From: Galaxea fascicularis
Taxonomy: Eukaryota > Cnidaria > Anthozoa > Scleractinia > Euphylliidae
Direction of reading: 5' to 3'
Assembly: GCA_948470475.1 (NCBI GenBank)
Contig: OX419341.1
Coordinates: 2,753,584-2,817,583, forward strand
DNA length: 64,000 nt
The first letter of the stretch is position 1, and each line of letters opens with the position of its first letter. The translations under genes were made by a program, and so were the position numbers. A model generated the notes under the pieces. It saw nothing but the letters and a program-made list of their open reading frames with translations. It was not told the origin of the DNA and did not search any database. Below are positions 12,001 to 24,000 of the stretch, in pieces.

Positions 12001-15000
12001 TGTTGTGGCAGTGTTAAAAGAAAACAGAAGAAAAGAGCAAGAATGAAACATGCAATAAAACTAGGTTGGGGCTATTGTTTTGGATTATTTATTTGGTTTA
12101 ATATGGCTGACAACAGGTCACACAAGAAATCCATGCCTCATGAGTGCTCTAAACATGGCCACTTATAAATAAGCACCAGGCCCTTCAGTGATATTGTAGC
12201 ATTCAAAGGAAGTCACTTCAGAGACTTGTACTAGCCTCCTGCCCACAAGATATTTCATCATTTTTCTAATCAGCTATATTTTTTATTATTTTTCTGTTAC
12301 TTCTACTTATTTTACTCCAGTCTTTTAACAAAGACACATTTGCAAGGTCATTTTCATTTCTGTAATGAATACTTCCTTACTACTTCCATTACTAGATCCC
12401 TCACTACATCCTTACCACTTCCCTTACTACTTCCCTCTAAAAGATGGTTATGACCTAATGCACAGTTAATCTGTTGCATATCATGTTCTTTTTTTATAGA
12501 ATTGCCCAGCTTCTCAGCAAGGAAAACAAGGGTCCAGTTCTACAGCAGGTGATGGTGTGCTTTTAATATGCACATGTAAATGTAGCATCATTTTTCCAAG
12601 TAAATCTTGAATAATGTCCTTTAGTAGACAAGGTAACATGTTAAATTTCAGGGGGGAATGATTTCTCATTAAGCTCGCACTTACATTATGGGCTTACTGT
12701 AGGCTGCATGTGATTATTTGAAATTATAATAATTATTATTAAAATTATCACAGTAAGCCCAAAGTGTTAGAACACATGAACACATTGTCTAAAATGTTGT
12801 CTCATTCGTATAGTAACAGAAGCAGTGTAAAATAAACACTAAATGTGTGGGTTCATTTTACATTGCTTTTGATGCTGTGTTTATGTTAAGTGCAAAAGCA
12901 TAAAGGCCATTACAATTTTTAATTATTCATTTTTTTTAAAGTCAGGGATGTATTTGCCAAGCAGGCTTTGTATTCTGAAAAGTTCATGATGTTTGATTAA
13001 AAGAGTGCTTTTGAGTGGAATAGTGTTGTTTGCAGCATATTGAGATATTTTCAACAATATTTCAAAAATATTGAGGGGCCATAGCCAGGATGAAACATGG
13101 TAAAATTTTTAAAAACAATCTCTGGCTAAAAAGATTAAGAAAACTATGAGCTTTCGACTGCCCGAACTGCAGTCTTCGACGGGTAAAATAAATGATGAGA
13201 AAGTGGTGAGGAAATTTAAATAATAAGTGTGAATTGGGAAACAATAAAAATGTAAATAATTATGAATGTTTGTTAAAAAGAATGTTGTATTGTTCAGGTA
13301 GTGGGCAAGAATATTATTGTTGTCTGCGTTAGGTGTCACTCTGGTATGCCAATTCACACTTATTATTTAAATTTCCTCACTGCTTTCTCATCATTCATTT
13401 TACCCATCGAAGACTGCAGTTCAGGCAGTCAAAAGCTCGTAGTTTTCTTAATCTTTTTAGCCAGAGATCATTTTTAAAAATTTTACAATATTTCAAAAAT
13501 TGCAACATAAGGTAACAATTTAAGGTAACAAGGTGGGAAAGTGCAGACAGCAAAATACACAGTAGCTGGTGTTCTTTTCACGGGTGGTTTACAAAATACA
13601 AGCTTGTGTGAATTACCAGGCAATTACTGATTAGTCAGTCAGGTTGAGTAGTGCAATTCACAATAGCGATGCACAAGGTCACTCCAGCAATCTCTGTCGT
13701 CCATTATCCGTGCAATCTCCTGCAGACTGTGGAGTGTCCACATACACTGTAGGTCAGGTGAGGTTGTCCACGCTGCACCCAACTGTGTTGCAGCTCCCAG
13801 AGAAGGACTGAATGCAGCGTTAGATCTGGATGTCAGTGAGCATGTCCTGCGAGCCTCAGCCTCCTCTTTGCCACTTTAGCACTGGCGTTTGGTAGATTCC
13901 CATAGAGTTTTGCATTGGTAATCCTCATTGCCTACTGGTTGACATTCAGTGCCATTCTCAGTAACCTCATGTAGTAGCCATCCACCATCTTACCAATAAA
14001 TCATTTCCAATAATACTTTTTTTCCCTCCTGCAGCTACAACTAAGAAAAAATCAACAGCTCAAGGAGCTGTACCACCTGTTCCACATTCAAGAACAAAGG
14101 CTCTCACAGAACCATCATCTCAAAAGAAAGTCAACGGATTAAAGAAAAATGAGCTTAAGAAAGAGAGCAGCTATGATGCTAGTGACAGCGACTCTGAGCA
14201 CGGGAGTGTTGATCGATTAAACACAGATGGCGACTTCGGTTATGAGACAGGATCGCTTGATGACAGTGATGTATCGACTGGTGAGCTTTTAAGTCCTTCG
14301 GCTAAAGATGAGCAGAAAACAATTTTAACAGCTGATCAAAGTGGTAGTTTGGGTTATTCATATACTGAAGTTGAATTTAGGCCATTGTTGGTCACAGATG
14401 AGGGTGGCATAGCAAGGAGATCTCCTGAAACACAAGGCTCCAAGGACACTGATGGTGACCAGAGATCTTACACCTACGCAGGGGATGAGTTTCGGCCTCT
14501 AATCGTAACAGAAGATCTAGGTATTGCTGCTCCTATTGAGGCACGGAACTCATCTCAAGATCCCAGGGGTGGAAATGACAATAAAAAAGGAGGGCATGGC
14601 AGTAGTGTCAGACCCACACGTACAGACTATGAAGAAGTTCAGATCATTGATGGTGGCTTTGATAGGTCAAATATTAAGGTAATGCCTGCAAACCAAAGGA
14701 CTATGGATACAGAGACTGATGATTTCCGTACTATCAGACCACAGAATGATGTATATGCTGTTGTACAGAAAAAGCCGAAAGACACAGATTCAAAAGAGTC
14801 TGGTGAAACTGCACCACCTCCCAGACAAAGCAGTCCAATGCAGAGGCCTATTGTTGAACTGGGGGATGTTGTACCTGCAATTCCAGGTGGACGGAAAGAT
14901 TCTAACATGTATGAAGCTATTACAGGAGAACTCCAAAGTATGATCTTGGCTTGTGATGATGTGGAATTTGAAGAGAGACCTTCCAGAACAAATTCAGATG

Positions 15001-18000
15001 AAAAAAATACACCAAATGAAAAGAGGGTGCCCCCACCAATACCAAAACCTTATGCTGGAACTGGTTTGAAGACGTCAGCTGTACAAGAACCACAGAAAGA
15101 AGAAGCAAGGGAAGATGGTGAGGAAGGTTAGCATGATTTCACTGATAGTTAATTCAGAAATGTTTTTCTGTTGAGGTAAATAATTTACCTGCAATTGTTT
15201 ATTAAATTTTGTTGAATGGTCACCTGCCAGTAGATCAAGGTCTTTTAGTAGGAAGTTGTATTCACGCCCCTCCTGCACAGTGAGATCCCTGGCCATTTTG
15301 CTACAAATATTCATGTGCACTATGTAAGTCTAGTCTTTTAAATAACAGCTACAATCCCAGCGTACAAACGTACTGTTTGGATATCCCTACCTACTTCAAA
15401 CATTTAATGAAACCTTTTCATGGAAAAAGCAGCTTACTGTATGTTTGCTCCTGGTGTCTGCACAGTTTTTTTCAAATCTGTGAATCTGTAATCTACCTAT
15501 ATTGTCTGCCTGCTTGGAGTAGAGATTTGGTTGCAAAATGGTTTGGTTCTTTGCCTTTTTCAGTTGATTGTACGAGACTAGCACAATAGTTTACAAAATC
15601 ATTGTAATTATTTTGTGGAGCCTAGATCATTGGCCTGTTTGTTTTATATTTTATACTAGCAGTAAATTCAGAGGATCCTGTGTCAGCATTGTATGCTGTT
15701 GTGCAAAAGGAACCTGAAGGCAAACCTGATGAAGAGACATCTGCTGAAGAGATTAACAACCACACACCCCCAGGTGCTAAGATGTTCTCTTTCCTTTTAT
15801 GCCAATAGCCAATAGTGTCTGGCCGTGTCTGGGAATGAATAAAATAATACATGTCTGAAGTAACACTTCAATTTGTCCAATGTTTGGTACAGAAATAATT
15901 TCTCACATGAGGTGTTATTGTGTCAAAGTGTTCATTTTCCTATTCATTGGCAGTAACAATTAAATTTACTGGTGCAGTTCCAGAAAATACGACCAGTCCA
16001 TACCTCCCCCATAGGTCAGAGGAAATTCTAAGGGGGAGGGAAAGGGGAAGGGGGGGGTGGGGAGGCAAAGCAAATGTTTTGAAAGAAAAGCGTGGAGTTT
16101 CTGGAGGGGCTGGGTGGGGAGGAGGGGGCCAAAATAACCCTCTGTGGGGGTGGGGGTGTGGATGTTTACTGGAACAAAGCATTTTCAAATTTTATTTTGT
16201 AGAGACAGAGCCACAGGAAATTCAGCCATTGTATTCCACAGTCCACAAAGTCCCCAAATCAGAGAAGAATGATTCAGTAGAATCTCTTGACCAGCTAAGA
16301 ATACCTACATCATCAGATGATGATCTCAGTGATGAAGAATTACCACCACCTCTTCCCTCAAAGTTGCCAAATCTTGAGGATACCATGAAAAGAACTGAAC
16401 CCACTGAGAAGTCCTTTAAAGTTGGCAAAGGGGAACAGCAAGAGGAGAAACCTAAGAAGGGTGGTGCATTCAAAATATTCAAAAAGAAACATCGCAGACA
16501 AATGTCTGATGGAAATGTAGTTGTTGATAAAATTACAAGTGGTAGTGATGGCAGCAGTCTTGCTGCAAGTCCTAAGTTTCAGCATCGTCGTTCAAAATCA
16601 CAAGCAGACATAGTGAAAATATCAGAAATTGCAGGTCAGCTAAGCCCTTTGTCTAACAAAGAGCAGAGTTCTTCTGATGAGAAGCCACCTATAAAGCCAT
16701 ATATGGAAGTTGACATAACTGAACCTCCTCTCACCCCTACAGAAATGAAAGAAGTGAAAATTGTGGGAGGGGAGAGTGAGGATTACAGTGGACCATATGA
16801 GTTACCTGAGGGGTGGAGGGAGGTGAAGGGTGATACTGGCACTTACTACTGGCATGTTGCCTCGGGGACAACTCAGTGGACATTACCTCAAGTAGCAACA
16901 AGACCAAAGGTACAACGACGTGACTGGGTTTGTATGCTGTGTAATATAATATAAACCTGTTCTTACAGCTTAAAGTGATGTTTTTCTTTAGACAAGGTCA
17001 GGATTCTAGATATTTTGAGTGGATGTGATAAAAAATAGGTCCGCAATGCGTACATGTGTGGCTTACTAGACAACGTGACAGGTGCTCGACTCTCGTGGAC
17101 AAGTAAATAAATCCAATCATGCCATAATGTGGCTACACACTTCATGTCAGCCACACAAAAATTGTTGGGAAATCTGCCTTTCATGATCATTACTGTCACA
17201 TGAAGAAGTCTTATTTCAAGAAATGATACTTGCTTTTAAACTGTTTTAGCACCTTGTTAGAGTTGTTTTGAACTCTGATTTAACTTTCTTCTTTGATGAT
17301 TAATCACTGTTTTCTCTTTTATTCAGAAGAAAGTGAGTGAGGAAACAAAATCTCCAGAATCCGCAGAAAGGCAAAAGGTATATATATCTTATTAACCAAG
17401 CGCGAGGGCTGACTGGGAGAATATCGGCCCGAGGTCTTGACAGTACGCTCGGTCCGTACAAAAAAGACCAAGGGCCGATATTCTGCCAGTACGGTCCTGA
17501 GCAAGCTTGGTTAATAAGAGATTTATTACATGACTGAAGACAACACGGGAACAACGAAGGATCATTTGGGACAATACCTGGTCCAATACTTTGAGAATAT
17601 TGGACTGGCAATAGAGCAATCTTATTGGTCGATTTTAGTTATTGGCCCTCTGACTGTCATGTAATAAAGTTGATAAATGACCTGACCCTTTGACCCCTAA
17701 TGGTGACCAATAATTATTTTTAATTTGTCCTTAAAGTAACTTTTCTCAATCGAACATAAAGGTTGTGAGAAAAAAAGAAGTGATCAACTAGTAACAAAGG
17801 TCTTAATTGTTTAACAAATTCTCCTCATCATTAGCATAGAAAATGTATGGAGACCAGTGTGGAGAATATACATGCGTGTTATTAAGAGAGGAGCTTGCAA
17901 TAGTAAAAATTACATGTATTGGTCTCAGTTGTAGTGGTCTAGATAATCTGACTTTAGTTTTCACCATTAACAGGTACTGCTTGAACTTATGGCTTGACCA

Positions 18001-21000
18001 AGTTTAATGTGAATTAATCATGTTTCTCTTTTATGTTCCCTTTTTTTCTTTCCAGGTCCTCAGTTTTCCAGTGCACTCTATGGGTTGGATTGAGCTTGAA
18101 GAAAGCCAAGTCGCACCACACAACATGAGTGAGAGTATTGCAACATGCATCTCAACTCTCGCACAGCAAAGGAAGGACCTCTGGCAGACTGGAGAGACTT
18201 GGGGCCAGGTACATTTTCAGCTCAAGATTGAAAGAGCTTTCATTAATTTTGAGACTTTCTTTTAAAAGCATTTGCAGCTACACAAAAGCGGATACTGATC
18301 TGTGACTTATTTTTAAGGGTAAGGATATCAGATTGCTGTTGGAAGTAGACACACTTAAACTTGTAGAACCAAGAACAAAGGTTACTCTGCTAGTCCAGCC
18401 TGTTTCTAAAATGAGGGTTTGGGGCACTGGCAAGGAAGATCAAAGGTAAGTTACTTCCATGTAAAAGAGTATTGAAGAGTCCATCTACAATGCTGGTCAT
18501 AAGACCTTGGGATACTCGTCAAACATGTACAAAAATGAGAAAAAATTCTTACATGTATGTCCATCATTATAACACTGAAGCATGTTCCTCTTTCACTGCT
18601 TTTTTACATTTAGAACCCCCTTTAACCCCCCCCCCCCCCCCACCAAAAAAAAAAAATTAGTGTTGAAGGACTTATCTTCATGTTGGAGACCATCAAAATC
18701 AACATTGTAATGGGGATGGGGGGGGGGAGGGGGGAGGAAAACAGGAATTGTCCCAACTTGCATTGTAGGTATGGTTAATCTTTGAAATTTACGTAACTTG
18801 CAATGGCCAAAATTTGTAGTTTACAAGTATATACACTTTGATATGGGCATTTGAATCACTATTAAATTCCGACAATGTGCAGCTTACCAAACATCACCAC
18901 TGCCAGCATCCTGGTTTATCTGACTTGAAACCTTTTTGTCAGAAATCAAAGGCAAGTGCAGATGGGTTATAAGGTAGGAGTTGTGTGTGTGAATAGGTCA
19001 ACTGTGGACTTAATCCCTACAGCAGTCACACTTCTATCTTCATTTTCAACAATACTCATCGAGCCTCTCTTTCAGGGATTTTGCATATGTCGCTAGAGAT
19101 CCCTCAACTGGTAAACACAAGTGCCACATGTTCCGATGCCATGGCAACATTTCTGGGCGAGCAATCACCAATGCATTGCATGATATGTGCAGCAGGATTC
19201 TAGAAGAAAAGAAAAAGGCACAGGAGAGCAGCAGGAAGATATCAGCTCAGAAGCCATGGTCAGACATTATCAACACACCGCCTCCTTCATCGGCAAGAGG
19301 TACCTGGAACATAATAAAGTGCAGCTGTTGGAGACCACAAATTGCTTTTCATTTTTTTGGAGTTACCTTACCTGCTTATATTTTTGCATAGAGCAGTCTG
19401 ATGCTAGCCTCTGTGGCAGAGCTGACAAACCTTAAATAAACATACATCATGATACAAAAAAGTTACAGTGCTGTACATGTAGATGTATCAAAAAGGCAAA
19501 AGTGCACACTAGCTAAAAATTCTATAATCTGGATGGTTTAGTTGCTTACTGCAACCCAGTTAAGTTATAATATAGTATGATGTGACTAGCATTTATTAAA
19601 TTATGTTCAAGACCTGTTACATTACAAAGTTGTTAACAAGCACTACAGCAATAACTAAGAATTGTAAATGTTATCCAGGTGTGTTAAAAACTAACAACAA
19701 AGAAAGCTGTTGTAGTAGAAGTCCTTTCAACGCTTCTTTGGGTTTTTGTTAATGCTGATAAATACTTGTTTTTCAGATAATGCCAGTTTTAATGAAAAGC
19801 CCCATGTGGAACAAAAGAAGAGCTTTTCTGCTAAATATGTTGGTAGTATAGATGTCCCCAAACCAACAGGTTTGAATGTACTCTAGTTTGTGATTTAAAA
19901 CATCTAACTGTTACTTATACATTCACACACATGTGAAGTGGCTAATTACCAATACCAGTGTTGATGGCCAGTTAAAGTTTGGAGTTGTCAAATTGTGATA
20001 GCTGGCAAAAAATAGTAAGGAATAATAAACTGAAACTTAAATTCAAGTTGGTTTATGAGTATCACAGAGAATCTCACAAGGAAAAAGATACACTGTACAA
20101 AAAGATAGTCTTGTACTAGAGGGTTACAAAGAAGGAGAAATATTAAAACTAAAATAAAAATAAATTATTCTAATAATGATTACAAAATAGAGGGAAGGAA
20201 GATGATATTCATAAGGCTTTTGTCATATATTTGTATTTGTTTCTGTTTGTAAAATTTACCTTGTTTGTTTTTGTAGGAGTGGAGATTTTGAACAAGGCGA
20301 TCAGTAAGTTAACTAGCAAAGGAGGTACATGGAGAACAATTCTGATTGAAATAAGTATTTCAAACATCAGAATAACAGACTGCACGGTAAGGAGTTGTCC
20401 TTTGATGAGCAAAATTTCTTTTCAGTGCTGACATCTTGCAGAATGATGACTGTTTTTCAGTGTTGTTAAACATACACAGTAACAGCTGGCCTTGTTTTCT
20501 GTCTCATGCTGTGTTACTTATTTGGCTTTCAGACTCAAGAGCTGATTTCTGAAGACAGAGTCAGATTTATGTCTTTCTTTGGTGTTGGAAAGGATGAAAG
20601 GTACTCACGGAAATTTGGTATTGTTTTGTACTCAGTATCTGATCTATAGAGTGTGCCATTCAATTGTATCTTCTGGGCCATTTTGGCACACTTCAAAATT
20701 TTTTAGTACAAGTAGTTAATTTGTTCTTGTTAACCCTTTAAACCATAAGAGTGATCAGCATCAAATTTCTCCTTGCAATATAAATGCTTTATAAAACAGA
20801 GTGGTTATGAGAATTAAGGACAGGATCACACAAGATGAATTTGCTTGATATTTTAACAACTTCTCCCTACTACTTCTATAGGAATTGTGTAGGGGCAACA
20901 AATGAGAATTTCAATATTGATCATAGGGTTTATGGGGTGAAACATCTTATTTTTAACATTAAACTCATCGCCAATATTGATGAGGTTGGCGGGATCCTAA

Positions 21001-24000
21001 GCAATTCAGGCAAGCAGGGCGGTAACCATGGCAACCCTGTGAGCGGGAACCATCCTGGCGAGCAGCCGCCAACCGGCACCGTCTCACTGAAATAAATTCA
21101 GTGGAATACTATTTACCATTTACCATACTTACCAACCTTGACCACTAATGGGTGGGAGGGAATGGGATCGGGATCCACAAAAAGAAAGGCTGAAATTCAC
21201 AGTAGCTGAATGAATTGGCAAATATTGGCAAGTGATGATCTGCAGTGTTCGCTCGAAGCCAAGCATATGTAATCCGTCCCTACAAATTCCATGGGTGCCT
21301 ACCCCGAAGATTACTGGCACAAATGAGAAAGACTGCTGACAGCATTGGCTTGAGTTTAACCTTGCCTTAATTGCATTTAGCCACGTATAAACAACAGCTG
21401 AATTGCAAAGAGGCCAGTGTGGACTCAGTGTGTGTCAGTGGGTACACAACAACAATACAAACAATTTGGCTGCCAGTCTCAAGGATTGTGGGAACTATTA
21501 ATAACGTTTGAAATCATACATATTAACTATTTAAAAGATTGCAAAAACAGTGTCCCGCAGAAATTTAACAAATGTTCCACATATAAAGTTGTCGACTAGG
21601 ACAAACTTAATGATCACACTTGATAGAAATCCGACATGTACACTGTAGATCAGTCACTGGTAATACTGTTCACCAGTTAGTACCTTGTTTATAGAAATTT
21701 ATAAGACTCAAATGTTAGAAACATATTTATTTAGTTTTTCTCACTGGTTAAGTTTCAGTGTGGTTTCTGTTTACGTTTTAGACTTTGTGGTTACATCGTG
21801 AGCACAGCTGCAGAGGTGTTCCTTTGTCATGTATTTCAGTGCGTTCCAAATGCTGCGGCACTCACAAAGGCATTAGCTGAAGCTTGTCAGGTTAGGATAA
21901 TTATTTAAGAAAAGGAATAATGATAATGCAGTAATAAGGTGAACCTTGGAATGCAGACACTCTTGGTACGAAGCATAGGCATCTGTGTACAGGAGATGTC
22001 TGCTTTTGCAGGGTTGAAAGACTTAAAGTCACATAGAAGCTACTGCAGGGTGGGTTACTCCTCCCTGTTATCAGAAATTCCAAATATATGCCACATAAAC
22101 AAAGCAGAAATTGAACTCTGAAAAGACTGGGGAAACTCTTTGCTGTGGGTAAACAGAATAGTGAATTGGCAGAACCACAAATGGAGTGATGGAGGTTTTT
22201 TAGATGTGGACGTCATTAGAGAAATCGCCAGGAACCATTTTGGTGTCCACTGGTAGGAGCTGTGTACTTATTTGTAAGTGTTCCCCAAGTGGAAGTCCTT
22301 ATTGTGAGAATATCTGCCATTCTCACCGCCTGTTTACCTCGATTTGTGTCACAGACTTTGAAAGTGTAACATGTCAAACTATGTTGCCATCTTGTCTAAA
22401 GGCAGAAAGGTAAGCAGCCATACCACGCGTAAATCTTACCACTAGAAATGTTCGCTTTACAGCTGCGCTTCCAGAAATGTGTAGATGCACATCCTGAAGT
22501 AATGCAGAAAGTAGCTGTTGTTGAACAAGAGAAGACGATAGAAAAAGTGGACAAGGATAAAGTACGTTGAATGCCCATGTTCATGATGTGTATGCTTTAC
22601 TATTGTTTATAAAACGTTCAACTCTCTGCCACACTCTGGTTTGTTTTTCAGAAATTTCATTCCCTAAGAATTGTCATTTCTTAGTCTTTGTTTTTATGAT
22701 ATCAACACCAGGTTTTGAAAATTGTGAAAACAATCACAACAGAAAAACTTGATGGTTAGAAACCTTTCTGCACTGGCAATATAGTTACATTATGGCGAAA
22801 AGAACTTTATCAGCACGGTAATTTTGAAGAACAACTCCCCCAAAAAGCTATTGACTTACTGTCGGCTGACAGTTGGTTGTCGGCTGACTGTCATGGCAGA
22901 CAGTTTTCTGACCTTTTGTCGAAGTGTAATACCAAACTGAGGTGGTGGAAAGATATTGTTCACTGTTGACTAAGCCAATGCCATCTCCAGATTAACTTAG
23001 CCAGGAAGTTGGGCCACAAACCATAACTTTTTTTTGCTTGCAATTTCTAGCTTGCATTCACTTTTCCTTTTTGCTCGCTCGTATTGTCACTCCATCCACA
23101 TTTTATTTTGTTTTACAACAGGCTGGTTTTATGACGAGTGTACAAGGGTTCTTAGGAAAGCTGGGGCCAAAGAAGGGGGGTGGCAGGAAGGTTAGTATTT
23201 GGAGCCAAGTGCATTTTGGGGCAAAAAGGCGGTCCAGGTTGAGCTGCTTAGGATGTTCCTTCTGGTTCCAATAATCATTGATTGCATGCAAGTATGTGCT
23301 TAATCTGGTCATGACTCAAAGCACAAATTGAGGAGCTTCAAGGAAGAATATCCCAAGCTTGAATTCTGACCATCACGACAAATGTTAACCGTAAAGTTGA
23401 AGTTTTGGATCTACTGATTAAAATTTAAATTTGTACATCGTTTGGAAACATAGGTACAAGCTCAAGCGCACATTAGCCCAAGCATTTTGCCTGAAAGCTC
23501 TCATGGACGTTTTGTTAATAAGCCGGCAATATTTCGGGATATTCTTCCCGTGTCCCTCAATTGATTTGTTTGACTTCAAACTGCAGCTTGCTCTCAAATG
23601 TTGGCCATAGCCTGATACCGTTTTCTCAGGTACATTATTGAAGAACGTCAGACTAAATCGTTATTGCTGCTTTCAAGAATGTCACTCGAAAACAATTAGT
23701 TTGGTTTCGGTTTCCTGCGATCTCTATTTGAATAAAGGCTAAGTTACATTTGTCAAGTACAGGGCCCGGTTGTTCGAAAGCCGATTAACGCTAATCCAGG
23801 ATTAATGCCGATATTCTGCAAAATTTTAGATTAGGGGAAGTCAATGCTGAACAACAAAAAGTAGCGAAAACAACTTTCATCCAATAGTTGAAAACTGCAA
23901 TCAGAGTTTACGCTAATCCTGGGTTATGTTAGTCGGCTTTCGAACTGACAGCTGTAAAGTCAATGAGAGAACGCAGTTTTTTTTAATGGTTTATTTAATA

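Larger units (their letters stand above)
12549..14034. other. Intron 5
   Basis: Holds three repeats listed separately: a small hairpin (12690-12760), a large inverted-repeat element (13100-13486) and a retrotransposon remnant (13655-13998). The donor GTGATG is non-consensus but the phase fits both neighbours. Confidence 0.5.
15127..18055. other. Introns 6-9 region (between exons 6 and 10)
   Basis: Introns 15127-15659, 15774-16202, 16910-17326 and 17378-18055. Intron 7 ends in a strongly G-rich tract (about 16028-16160) just upstream of the WW exon. Intron 9 holds an inverted-repeat element (17388-17518). The rest shows no gene. Confidence 0.5.

Noticed and set aside
13062..13515. Open frames on both strands reading similar peptides (SHLLFKFP...)
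   Set aside because: They are the two inverted arms of the foldback element.
15920..16202. Upstream extension of the exon 8 reading frame
   Set aside because: It is low-complexity G-rich intron; exon 7 joins at 16203 after a good acceptor in the right phase.
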